A stretch of DNA of 64,000 nt from Bacteroidota bacterium (GTDB lineage: Bacteria > Bacteroidota > Ignavibacteria > UBA10030 > SZUA-254): assembly GCA_020056225.1 (NCBI GenBank), contig JAGVIE010000006.1:62001-126000 (forward strand), read 5' to 3'. Under the pieces are notes generated by a model, which saw only the letters and a program-made list of their open reading frames with translations, was not told the origin of the DNA and did not search any database. Both the position numbers and the translations under genes were made by a program. Positions 46,963-53,896 of this stretch are shown here, one piece after another. Within the stretch, counting starts at the first letter, position 1; each line of letters begins with the position of its first letter.

Positions 46963-48459
46963 ATGTATAGATACTCAATATCATTTCTGCTAACTTTATT
47001 TGTAGTTACCAATGTCTCACTATCCCAGACATCGCCTTCAACAGGGTTAGTGCAAGAAACTCAGGATTCAAATTTCCAGCAATTCATTAACCGTGTCATT
47101 TCCGCTCCCTCGCAGGATCGAAGCGCAATTGTCGATAGCTTCATGCTGGCGGTTCCTGCCTTTCCATTCATTGAAGACCCTGTTGCTCATTTTATTTATC
47201 GCGGCAATGTAACAAGCGTAAATGTTCCCGGCGACGCCAACGGATGGAACAGCGCCGGCTATCCAATGACAAAACTCTCCACAACAGATTTCTGGTATTC
47301 TTCTCAGGTGTTCGAGAGCGATGCACGTCTCGATTATAAATTCATCCTCAATGGCTCATCGTGGATTCTCGATCCTCGCAACCCGATTACTGTATCGGGC
47401 GGATTTGGTCCCAACTCCGAGCTTGCAATGCCGCAGTATATTCAGCCGTGGGAAATCCAATACCGCGCAACAATCTTGCACGGCCGTACTGAAGCAAAAA
47501 CCATTTACAGCAATTTCAGGTCAGTTACTTACAACGTAACAATCTATCTGCCTCCGGGATATGACGCCGCAAGTGAATTCTATCCAACCGTATATTTTCA
47601 GGATGGAAGCGAATACATCAGTTTGGGAAGCGCGGTCAATGTAATTGATAATCTTATCGACAGTTTAAAAATTCGACCAGTGATTGGCGTGTTCGTAACA
47701 CCTATAAACCGTAATGAAGAATATGCCGGCACAACCCGCACACAGTACCAGCAATTTTTTGCTTATGAACTTGTTCACTTCATCGACAGCGTTTACCGGA
47801 CGCTCACTTCACCGCAATACAGGGCGGTGATCGGTGATTCATACGGCGGGAATATTTCCGCTCTCATAAGTTACAATCATCCCGATCTGTTCGGTAACTG
47901 CGGATTGCACTCGGGCGCTTTCCAGCCCAACAGTTACGAGGCGTATAATCTGGTAGTAAACGGTGCGGTGAAGAAAGATTCTATAAAGTATTGTTCGGTG
48001 TGGGGAACGTACGAAAGCCCGCTCACACAAAACATGCGCTCTTTCAGAGACTCGCTCTTAAACAAGGGATATAATTTCACATGGCAGGAACGGCACGAGG
48101 GGCACAGTTGGGGACTTTGGCGTGCGACAACCGATTTCATTCTTCAGAATTTCTTCCCGCTTCTAACGGGTGTAGAGGATAGGGGAGAGTTGCCTGTGCG
48201 GTTTCAGCTTTACCAGAATTATCCGAATCCTTTTAATCCCACGACAATTATCAATTACCGATTGGCATCTGACGGTTGGATTACCCTGAAGGTATATGAT
48301 ATGCTCGGGCGTGAAGTGGCAACTTTAGTTAACGAAACGAAGCGGGTCGGTGAGTACAAGGTGAAGTGGAATGCAGAAGGAGTGCCGAGTGGAGTGTATT
48401 TGTACCGACTGAAAACCGGAAGCTTCTCGCTGACGAAGAAGTTGTTGTTGGTAAGGTAA
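46963..48459 (+). CDS. Secreted esterase (EstD/enterochelin-esterase-like) with CBM48-like and T9SS domains
   Basis: A 498-residue exported protein (signal MYRYSISFLLTLFVVTNVSL). Residues about 60-150 resemble the glycogen-binding/CBM48 fold (GDANGWNSAGYPM; FILNGSSWILDPRNP). Residues 165-395 form an alpha/beta-hydrolase of the esterase D family: nucleophile in VIGDSYGGNIS, histidine in EGHSWGLWR near the end, and an oxyanion region YFQDGSEY. The last 85 residues are a type IX sorting domain (QNYPNPFNPTTIINYRL, YDMLGREVATLVNE, VYLYRLKTG). The substrate may be an ester of a sugar or siderophore; unknown. Confidence 0.87.
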   Translation: MYRYSISFLLTLFVVTNVSLSQTSPSTGLVQETQDSNFQQFINRVISAPSQDRSAIVDSFMLAVPAFPFIEDPVAHFIYRGNVTSVNVPGDANGWNSAGYPMTKLSTTDFWYSSQVFESDARLDYKFILNGSSWILDPRNPITVSGGFGPNSELAMPQYIQPWEIQYRATILHGRTEAKTIYSNFRSVTYNVTIYLPPGYDAASEFYPTVYFQDGSEYISLGSAVNVIDNLIDSLKIRPVIGVFVTPINRNEEYAGTTRTQYQQFFAYELVHFIDSVYRTLTSPQYRAVIGDSYGGNISALISYNHPDLFGNCGLHSGAFQPNSYEAYNLVVNGAVKKDSIKYCSVWGTYESPLTQNMRSFRDSLLNKGYNFTWQERHEGHSWGLWRATTDFILQNFFPLLTGVEDRGELPVRFQLYQNYPNPFNPTTIINYRLASDGWITLKVYDMLGREVATLVNETKRVGEYKVKWNAEGVPSGVYLYRLKTGSFSLTKKLLLVR

Positions 48460-48468
48460 TGCCCTGAG

Positions 48469-48498
48469 TTGACTTTCTCAGTTAAATGATATTATATT
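48469..48498 (+). promoter_or_regulatory. Promoter of the toxin-antitoxin operon
   Basis: TTGACT, an 18-bp spacer, and TATATT, 24 bp before the antitoxin ATG. A short leader fits an autoregulated toxin-antitoxin operon. Confidence 0.6.
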
Positions 48499-48522
48499 GA
48501 TAGTAATAAATTGGAGCATCTA

Positions 48523-48795
48523 ATGCCAGTAATAAGACCCATTTCCGATTTGAGGAATAAAGCCAACAAAATCTCGGAGCTTGCCCACAAATCGGGTGAG
48601 CCGATTTTCATCACGAAAAATGGTGAAGGAGATATGGTTGTAATGTCCATGGCTCAATACAGTAAAATACAACTCAAACTTGATCTGTTCAGCAAACTTG
48701 CAGTCGCCCAAGTTCAGCGTGCGAGCGGCGACAAAGGTCGAAGTTTATCAGCCGTTATGAAAGACATCCGCCGGCGGATACATGAGTCGGAATAA
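48523..48795 (+). CDS. Type II antitoxin, Phd/YefM family
   Basis: 90 residues from the ATG at 48523 (an in-frame TTG at 48511 is less likely). The N-terminal fold RPISDLRNKANKISELAHKS with IFITKNGEGDMVVMSMAQY is the Phd/YefM DNA-binding region; the C-terminal 35 residues would wrap the toxin. It overlaps the toxin gene by 14 bp, the common order of antitoxin first. Confidence 0.88.
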   Translation: MPVIRPISDLRNKANKISELAHKSGEPIFITKNGEGDMVVMSMAQYSKIQLKLDLFSKLAVAQVQRASGDKGRSLSAVMKDIRRRIHESE

Positions 48796-49090
48796 GTATA
48801 CTGTTCGATTTCTCCGGATTGCCGAGGACGATTTTGCGGAAATCATAACTTATATCTCAGCCGACCGTCCATCAGCCGGCGAAGCCCTTGCCACGAAGAT
48901 TGAAAAAAACCTTCAACTCTTATCCAAAAATCCACATTTGGGTCGGGTGCCGAAAGAAGATGAGCTTGCTCAACTCCATTATCGATACCTCGTTGTGGAG
49001 AATTATCTCATCTTTTATACCGTAGAAAGGCAATCGATTTACATTCATCGAATACTCCACGGCGCACGCGACTATCTAAGTTTGTTCTGA
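48782..49090 (+). CDS. Type II toxin, RelE/ParE family
   Basis: A 102-residue basic protein with the RelE/ParE fold: YTVRFLRIAEDDFAEIITYI, then LQLLSKNPHLGRVP and YLVVENYLIFYTVERQSIYI ending HRILHGARDY. The ARDYL-type end and helix pattern favour the ParE branch (gyrase inhibitor) over ribosome-dependent RelE, but this is not certain. It is translationally coupled to the upstream antitoxin. Confidence 0.88.
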   Translation: MSRNKYTVRFLRIAEDDFAEIITYISADRPSAGEALATKIEKNLQLLSKNPHLGRVPKEDELAQLHYRYLVVENYLIFYTVERQSIYIHRILHGARDYLSLF

Positions 49091-49121
49091 CCAGAGGTTG
49101 GCTAAAAAGTAAAAAAAGCAA

Positions 49122-49208
49122 TGTCATTCCCGAATGTTTCTATCGGGAATCCAGAATTCTGATAAAATCAGAGCACTGGACTCCCGCTTAAAACACGCGG
49201 GAGTGACA
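49122..49208. repeat. 87-bp inverted repeat of the TGTCATTCCCG type
   Basis: Outer arms TGTCATTCCCG / CGGGAGTGACA with one mismatch, an inner hairpin CCCGA/TCGGG, a middle pair ATCCAG / CTGGACT, and a hairpin CCCGC/GCGGG. It is the same architecture as the 99-bp element at 45577. Confidence 0.75.
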
Positions 49209-49243
49209 TTAAAGAACATTTTGGTCAGCCTCGTGGCTCAATG

Positions 49244-49321
49244 CTGCCGAGCGGAGTGTATTTATACCGACTGCAAACCGGAAGCTTATTGGAGACAAAA
49301 AAGTTATTATTGGTGAGATAG
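49244..49321 (+). pseudogene. Orphan tail of a T9SS sorting domain
   Basis: The 25 codons before the TAG read LPSGVYLYRLQTGSLLETKK then LLLVR, almost the same as the end of the esterase at 48459 (VPSGVYLYRLKTGSF ... KKLLLVR). Only the last strand of the domain is present, so this is a fragment of a duplicated or recombined gene. Confidence 0.8.
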
Positions 49322-49399
49322 CGTACGGCAAATGTATTGAGCGAGGCTTTATTCTCACTGGGCTTTATTTTCCAGCGTCGTTATTTTGCTTGCTATGCG
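49318..49399 (-). repeat. attC-like palindromic site 1 (degenerate)
   Basis: Located directly 3' of the zinc-ribbon gene on the minus strand. Outer arms ATAGC...GCAAAT pair with each other, and a middle block (AAAGCCTCGCT-AATA, and CGACGCT-GAA) is shared with site 2 at 49907. The canonical AAC/GTT ends of attC are not intact here. Confidence 0.45.
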
Positions 49400-49416
49400 A
49401 AAATAGATCATCATTA

Positions 49417-49881
49417 TCAATAGAGGTCTTTGCCACAAGCACAGCAATTGTCATCAGATGGATAGTTCATAGTGTAGCAGTGTGGGCAACGTACATCTCT
49501 AAACTGTTGAACCCTTTTTGTCTTTGGTAAAGTGTGTTCAACTTGTTCGGGTGAGGGTGAAGTGCTCTCCGATGTTTTCGTCTCATGTGGGCTTTCTAAT
49601 TCGTCGAAGCGCTTACCACAAAAGCGACAAACCTTTGCTTCGACTTTGATTTCTTCTGCACAGTCAGGACACTTCTTAGTATCTTTGATTGATGGTATAT
49701 ACGCAGGTTCTTCAACGACTTCTTCTACGAGAAGTGCAGCAATGAATCCAAATACACCGAAGAGAAATCCGATCAAAAACCAATCGACTGGATCACGGTT
49801 CTTCCGTTTTGCTGCGAGGGAGCTTATTGTCCCAAATGCAGTTCCATATACGACTATGACTGCTATCCAGAAGGCTAACAT
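49417..49881 (-). CDS. Membrane protein with two zinc ribbons (possible gene cassette)
   Basis: A 154-residue protein. It has two N-terminal membrane helices (FWIAVIVVYGTAFGTISSLA; FLIGFLFGVFGFIAALLVEE), a zinc ribbon CPDCAEEIKVEAKVCRFCGK, a linker rich in S/T/E/P, and a second ribbon CPHCYTMNYPSDDNCCACGK. The part up to the first ribbon is a common small-membrane-protein plan. The ATG lies 26 bp after attC-like site 2 and its 3' end is followed by site 1, the layout of an integron cassette read on the minus strand. Confidence 0.75.
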   Translation of the reverse strand: MLAFWIAVIVVYGTAFGTISSLAAKRKNRDPVDWFLIGFLFGVFGFIAALLVEEVVEEPAYIPSIKDTKKCPDCAEEIKVEAKVCRFCGKRFDELESPHETKTSESTSPSPEQVEHTLPKTKRVQQFRDVRCPHCYTMNYPSDDNCCACGKDLY

Positions 49882-49906
49882 AGAAATTCTCTTTCGCTTA
49901 GTTTTC

Positions 49907-50040
49907 GGCTAACGTCTCGCAAAACATCACAGTATTTTTGTGAACACATAAATCTCATTTGAGCAAACAAAAGATATTAAGCGAGGCTTTTAAATCTATG
50001 GCTTTGCATTCGAGCGTCGGTGTTTTGCGTGTTAAACGCC
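49907..50040 (-). repeat. attC-like palindromic site 2
   Basis: A 134-bp site. On the minus strand it begins GGCGTTTAACACGCAAAACA and ends TGTTTTGCGAGACGTTAGCC, an imperfect inverted repeat. It fits the attC plan: RYYYAAC (GTTTAAC) at the 5' end, GTTRRRY-like (GTTAGCC, one mismatch) at the 3' end, and an inner, less conserved palindrome. It lies between the 3' end of one minus-strand gene and the ATG of the next. Confidence 0.55.
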
Positions 50041-50054
50041 GGGAGTGGCATCGA

Positions 50055-50747
50055 CTACCTTTTTTCTGGATCGTGTGAATCAGGATCAATTCCATGAGTA
50101 GTGAACCACCTTAGAACTTCCTCTATTTCGATTTTTCGGAAGTTTGACGCTATTCCTTCAATCATCTTCTTGTAATCGAACTCAACGAATGAAACGAGAT
50201 GATGAACAATAGCGCACGCGGTATTATTGGCCCAACGAATACCTTCTGAGCAACTTAGCTTGTCTGGCCATAGATAATCACTCCCATCCACTTTGGCACT
50301 TGGCGCAACCAGAATGATATCTTTTTGTCCAAGGTCTGCAATATACTTGGGGACGTTGTTTGGCATCTTGTAGTGAATGAGATCATTCCTTACTCGGATC
50401 AAAAGCATCATGTCTTGATATGGTTGCTCCCCACGTGCAAAGGTTTTCCCGAACAATAATTGTGGAACAAGTACCAGCTTGACGCTCAATTCAGTTTTTT
50501 CAAGCCAATCGTCAGGTAGATTCCACGCGGATGAATTCTTTAATGCGAAACGTGGAAGCATACTCAAAAATGCCTCGTTCATGAATGCCTCTACACTTGC
50601 AACAGCCATTACATAAGCGGGTAGCCCATCAACAGCTACACCATTGATACCGTGTCGCACTCCTTTCTTGGTTAAAAGGTAGTCGAGCGATGCAAAGTAG
50701 AGACGATGAACGTGACCTATGAAATCACCCGAAACAGTTATTGACAT
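50055..50747 (-). CDS. HEPN-like protein, hypothetical (possible gene cassette)
   Basis: A 230-residue soluble helical protein. A helix AVASVEAFMNEAFLSML is followed later by LLIRVRNDLIHYKMP, where RNDLIH gives the R-x4-H motif of HEPN ribonucleases. The remaining helices fit an alpha-helical bundle. HEPN proteins often act as toxins or in defence and stress; no partner antitoxin (nucleotidyltransferase) is adjacent. AAGGAG lies before the ATG. Its 3' end is 15 bp from attC-like site 2. Confidence 0.65.
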   Translation of the reverse strand: MSITVSGDFIGHVHRLYFASLDYLLTKKGVRHGINGVAVDGLPAYVMAVASVEAFMNEAFLSMLPRFALKNSSAWNLPDDWLEKTELSVKLVLVPQLLFGKTFARGEQPYQDMMLLIRVRNDLIHYKMPNNVPKYIADLGQKDIILVAPSAKVDGSDYLWPDKLSCSEGIRWANNTACAIVHHLVSFVEFDYKKMIEGIASNFRKIEIEEVLRWFTTHGIDPDSHDPEKR

Positions 50748-50791
50748 TCTTTGAACTCCTTGTCACGCCTGGCACTGAACATCTGTAAAAA

Positions 50792-50843
50792 CACAATATC
50801 TCCCGCACTTTGTGCGGGATAAACTGTTTTTATTCTTTTTATT
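50792..50843. repeat. Hairpin plus T-rich tail, dispersed repeat copy 2
   Basis: ACACAATATCT, stem CCCGCAC/GTGCGGG, then ATAAACTGTTTTTATTCTTT. It matches 31140-31188 in order and tail sequence although the stem bases differ, so structure is conserved. It lies 45 bp ahead of the HEPN-like gene. Confidence 0.55.
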
Positions 50844-50897
50844 TTTCATTGTAATTAAGGAATTTCTATGTTTTCTGTTGTAGAAAATGTTCGTTTT

Positions 50898-51008
50898 TCC
50901 ATCACGCCAATTTCAATCCGTAGGTTCTTCCTCAGCTAATCCTCATCCATCATGTCTTTTTAGTTCCAAGAATTTACGCAATCTTATGTGAAGTGTCAAG
51001 TTTTGCCG
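50898..51008 (-). repeat. Duplicated promoter/leader region, copy A
   Basis: On the minus strand: TTGACA (51000-50995), a 17-bp spacer and TAAATT (50977-50972), then a leader that in copy B encodes a 29-codon ORF but here has a stop after four codons (MDED-stop). About 110 bp align with 52572-52680. It is about 150 bp upstream of the HEPN-like gene. Confidence 0.7.
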
Positions 51009-51086
51009 GAACAAACGACATCTAAAATATTATTATACGGCAGATCCTGAAACTGTGAAACAGTTTATATTCATCTCTTTTTATCA

Positions 51087-51214
51087 GTTAGGGGCTGTCA
51101 AAAAAGAATCAGTTACTGTCTGCCTGAGCTTGTCGAAGGCTCAATGTCGCTCAATTTCACATTTCGACAAGCTCAATGTGACACTCTCTCGGACTTATTA
51201 GACAGCCCCTTAAC
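51087..51214. mobile_element. 128-bp MITE-like element
   Basis: Terminal inverted repeats GTTAGGGGCTGTCAAAAAAG and (as complement) GTTAAGGGGCTGTCTAATAAG-like, about 16 of 20 bases alike. Inside, GAGCTTGTCGAA and TTCGACAAGCTC form a second inverted pair, so the whole element can fold into one long hairpin. It has no gene and would need a transposase in trans. Confidence 0.6.
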
Positions 51215-51338
51215 AAAAACCTTTTTACCATGTAACCATTTCAATGGTTTATAAATAAATTATCACAGGTCTCTATGCAGTATTGTTTGCTGCCCAGAGT
51301 ATTGGGACCGGATAAACTGTTTATATTTATTTTTAATA

Positions 51339-52520
51339 TTATTGAAAAAGCGCATTCTGCTTACCAGTAATCTTCATCCACAATTGATTGCCGGAAAAAA
51401 GATACAGAACCGAAGAAATAATTAATAGGTTGCTTACACCGAGAAGTCCCCAAGAATCCGGAGTTATATCACCGCATAGAACAATAAGCAAAATGAATAA
51501 AGAAAGATAGAAATATTTTCTGAATGAATTCAGAAAGAATATTAATAAACCGATGAACGGTACGGCATACATAAAATGCTCTGTGTCCGTTATTAATAAG
51601 CTGGGAATAATTGCAATCATCAAAAAATATTGGATAATAAAGGATTGATTAGTTGGAGCAGTTGTTTTCTGAATCATTCTTTCTATTCTAGAATTTAATA
51701 AAAAATAAAATATGGAAATTACAACAAAAAAGATCAGTATATAAATAGATAGAATATTTGAGGAAGATTGCCAAATGTAATGTTTGATTAAAGATGAAAT
51801 TGTTTGACTGCTGGATAAATACTCGTTATGCTGAGACATTACAGTTATCCAATCTTTCACAAGGGGAAAATTTTTCGATATCCCAAGAAAAACAGCAGGG
51901 ATCAACAAAAATATAAACGTGGAGACGGCGGTAATGAGTAAAACTTTTATTTTTCGGTGCAGAAACAAAGGTATAAGCAACAGCAGAAAATAGGGTTTAC
52001 AAAGAAAAACCAAACTAAGTAAGATTCCGGCTGGCATTGTTCTTTGTTCTAAAATTAACCATAGTACTGTACACATTATAAAAAGAAGGATAGCATTAAG
52101 GTTGCCTAAATGCAGATCGCGAAAAAAATGAGGCATTACGGATAATAAAATAGCGATTAATAATAAATGTAACCGTCTAACTTCTACGAACTTGAAATAC
52201 TTCACATAAAGTTTACTCAATAGAATCAACAATCCGGTAATAGCACCGGCAATAGTAAAAAAATGAATACTGCTTGCAACGGGGTAAGAAAGCAGGCATA
52301 AAGGAGTGAACAAAAGTAAAGTAAATGGAGAGTATTTGTAAAAACCTGTACCCAAACCAAATGGAATACCATATATTTGCTCCCCGTGAATTAATGCTTT
52401 TGCGGCAAAATAATACACTTTAAAATCATTCAACCAGAAACGATGGTTTATATTTTCGAGTAAAAATATTGCGATATATATTAGCAGGCTAATAAAAATG
52501 AACTTTGTTGTATTTTTCAT
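51339..52520 (-). CDS. Glycosyltransferase family 87-like (DUF2029) membrane protein
   Basis: A 393-residue protein with about ten transmembrane helices. The N-terminal block FWLNDFKVYYFAAKALIHGE contains the periplasmic aspartate of polyprenol-phosphate-mannose-dependent transferases; YGIPFGLGTGFYKYSPFTLL follows, typical of DUF2029. Such enzymes add a mannose-like sugar from a lipid donor on the outer face of the inner membrane. The gene is AT-rich compared with the respiratory region and is bounded by repeats. Its likely promoter is in copy B of the leader repeat at 52645. Confidence 0.78.
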   Translation of the reverse strand: MKNTTKFIFISLLIYIAIFLLENINHRFWLNDFKVYYFAAKALIHGEQIYGIPFGLGTGFYKYSPFTLLLFTPLCLLSYPVASSIHFFTIAGAITGLLILLSKLYVKYFKFVEVRRLHLLLIAILLSVMPHFFRDLHLGNLNAILLFIMCTVLWLILEQRTMPAGILLSLVFLCKPYFLLLLIPLFLHRKIKVLLITAVSTFIFLLIPAVFLGISKNFPLVKDWITVMSQHNEYLSSSQTISSLIKHYIWQSSSNILSIYILIFFVVISIFYFLLNSRIERMIQKTTAPTNQSFIIQYFLMIAIIPSLLITDTEHFMYAVPFIGLLIFFLNSFRKYFYLSLFILLIVLCGDITPDSWGLLGVSNLLIISSVLYLFSGNQLWMKITGKQNALFQ

Positions 52521-52534
52521 ATTGTTCTAAAATA

Positions 52535-52624
52535 TTAGGATGCTCGAAATTGTTTTGCCCATGTTCGTCTTTGCATCGCATCAATATCAAACGTATGTTC
52601 ATCACTATGCGAATCTTCACCCAT
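52535..52624 (-). CDS. Putative 29-residue leader ORF
   Basis: A short frame starting MGEDSHSDEHTFDIDAM and ending AKQFRAS, 14 bp before the glycosyltransferase ATG and just after a strong promoter. Copy A of this region at 50.9 kb has lost the frame by a stop at the fifth codon. It may be a leader peptide or the relic of a duplicated gene start. No family is recognised. Confidence 0.3.
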   Translation of the reverse strand: MGEDSHSDEHTFDIDAMQRRTWAKQFRAS

Positions 52625-52680
52625 AACGCCTTTTCATTGCCAAGAATTTATGCAATCTTATGTGAAGTGTCAAGTTTGCC
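52572..52680 (-). repeat. Duplicated promoter/leader region, copy B
   Basis: Direct repeat of 50898-51008. A 41-bp core is nearly the same and the rest aligns at about 60-70 percent by eye. It supplies the likely promoter of the GT87 gene. Confidence 0.7.
52645..52673 (-). promoter_or_regulatory. Sigma-70 promoter for the leader ORF and GT87 gene
   Basis: On the minus strand TTGACA (52673-52668), 17-bp spacer, TAAATT (52650-52645). The same promoter exists in copy A. Confidence 0.7.
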
Positions 52681-52712
52681 TGGGCGTAGCGAAGTGAAGA
52701 ATCTGACATAAT

Positions 52713-52784
52713 CCAGAGTGTTCGCGCGAATAATTCATTCGTAATCGCGGGCTTCTCCTTGCCTTGAAGTATCGCCACCACCGT
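52713..52784 (-). pseudogene. Fragment duplicated from the chalcone-isomerase-like gene
   Basis: 72 bp almost the same as 53351-53422. On the minus strand it reads TVVAILQGKEKPAITNELFA and RTLW, versus TVMAILQGEEKPAITNELFA in the intact gene. The fragment ends where the lipoprotein gene's stop codon lies. Confidence 0.8.
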
Positions 52785-53179
52785 TATGGAATTTGCACAC
52801 TATTACTCCACACACTAACAGTGTTTGCAAAGTATGCGCGAACACGATAGTAATGCTTGAACCATCGAGAGGGATACCCAAGATTATACCTCGTCGATGT
52901 ACCTTTGTAAACAGTGGAGCTGCTAATAAAATATTCATTAATAGATACCTCCAACTCATAATAAATGGCATCATCAAAAGCCGTCCAATAAAATCCAATC
53001 TCGCCCGTTTCAATTCCCACACCGTAGTGTAAATCTATCTTTTTCGTTGAATCAACTGGCAGGGTAGAAAGATTAATAGAATTGGATGAAGAGGAGGGAA
53101 CAGTTATTTCATTGCTACAAGAAGCAAGTAAAATAGTACCCAGGATGATAATGAAATATTTCAGTCTTATACAAATCAT
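52784..53179 (-). CDS. Small lipoprotein with fibronectin-III-like fold
   Basis: A 131-residue lipoprotein: signal and lipobox FIIILGTILLASC make C21 or so the anchor. The mature part, with IETGEIGFYWTAFDDAIYYE, RYNLGYPSRWFKHYYRVRAY and SVWSNSVQI, follows the strand pattern of a fibronectin type III domain. Its stop codon lies exactly at the edge of the duplicated chalcone-isomerase fragment, so the gene seems to have landed between the intact gene and its broken copy. A palindrome (GACATATGTC) lies upstream at about 53226. Confidence 0.62.
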   Translation of the reverse strand: MICIRLKYFIIILGTILLASCSNEITVPSSSSNSINLSTLPVDSTKKIDLHYGVGIETGEIGFYWTAFDDAIYYELEVSINEYFISSSTVYKGTSTRYNLGYPSRWFKHYYRVRAYFANTVSVWSNSVQIP

Positions 53180-53281
53180 AAACTAACTGTCACGCAAAGC
53201 AAAGCCGCCTGATATTTGTAATAACGACATATGTCGTTATTATTCTTTTAAGTTCATTTTATTTTTAGAAATTTGGTTTCG

Positions 53282-53896
53282 TTACTTTCCCACAATTCTC
53301 TCTACCAAATCATCTCTATCAACAATTGAGCTTTTAGCAAACCAAATCGACCAGAGTGTTCGCGCGAATAATTCATTCGTAATCGCGGGCTTCTCCTCGC
53401 CTTGAAGTATCGCCATTACCGTGCCGCCGGGCAGCCATCGGAGTATGAACTGCTCGTTCTCTTTTACCTCCTTCGTAAAATATCCGATGAACTTATCGAT
53501 CATCGGCTGTATCTTTTGCAGTTCTTCTTTCGAGGCATGTTCTTTGAAGCCGTCGGTGTACGCGCCTTTTATTTTTTCCGCGTCAACATCGCGGGCAAAA
53601 TCCATCGTGATTTGTTTTGCTTTCCCGTCGGTCAGCACTTGCTTGAACGCATCCGCTTCATTGCCCATTTTGGCGGCATCCTGCATGTAATGCGCCATGC
53701 CGTAAACTTTGAAGAACAATTTCTTTCGCACTGTGAGTCCGGTGAGCGTAATCGAGTAATCTTTATCTGCGTACTTGAATTTAACTTCCGCCGGAAAAGA
53801 TTTCTCCGTCGAAGGTTCCTTTACAGTTTGCTGTGCGGCGGCGAGAAACGGCACCGCAATGATTAAGAGACTGATGTAAAGAATTATCTTTTTCAT
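53282..53896 (-). CDS. Exported chalcone isomerase-like protein
   Basis: 204 residues from the ATG at 53896; GAGAGGA lies just before it and a signal peptide (MKKIILYISLLIIAVPFLAAA) begins there. A longer frame to 54004 is open but unlikely. The core FKVYGMAHYMQDAAKMGNEA, MDFARDVDAEKIKGAYTDGF and GGTVMAILQGEEKPAITNEL is typical of the bacterial chalcone-isomerase-like family, whose members bind fatty acids or have unknown roles rather than flavonoid chemistry. Confidence 0.8.
   Translation of the reverse strand: MKKIILYISLLIIAVPFLAAAQQTVKEPSTEKSFPAEVKFKYADKDYSITLTGLTVRKKLFFKVYGMAHYMQDAAKMGNEADAFKQVLTDGKAKQITMDFARDVDAEKIKGAYTDGFKEHASKEELQKIQPMIDKFIGYFTKEVKENEQFILRWLPGGTVMAILQGEEKPAITNELFARTLWSIWFAKSSIVDRDDLVERIVGK

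Larger units (their letters stand above)
49091..49416. other. 326-bp mosaic of repeat pieces
   Basis: No gene. In order it holds a two-armed hairpin repeat (49122-49208), an orphan T9SS sorting-domain tail (49244-49321), and an attC-like palindrome (49318-49399). Frames that cross it are chance or remnants. Confidence 0.7.
50748..51338. other. 591-bp repeat-rich region without genes
   Basis: Holds a hairpin-plus-T-tail repeat (50792-50843), a promoter/leader copy (50898-51008) and a 128-bp MITE-like element (51087-51214). A partial third match of the TAAACTGTTT tail lies at about 51310. I see no gene. Confidence 0.7.

Noticed and set aside
49134..49316. ORF of 60 codons overlapping the T9SS tail
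   Set aside because: It starts inside the hairpin repeat and is in a different frame from the recognisable T9SS tail.
52735..53022. 95-codon minus-strand ORF inside the lipoprotein region
   Set aside because: It is an alternative frame of the lipoprotein gene and the duplicated fragment; the lipoprotein frame has a signal peptide and lipobox.
53190..53230. A third attC-like site near TAACTGTCACGCAAAGC
   Set aside because: It has a CGCAAA block like the other sites but no paired arm and no matching end, so I do not count it.
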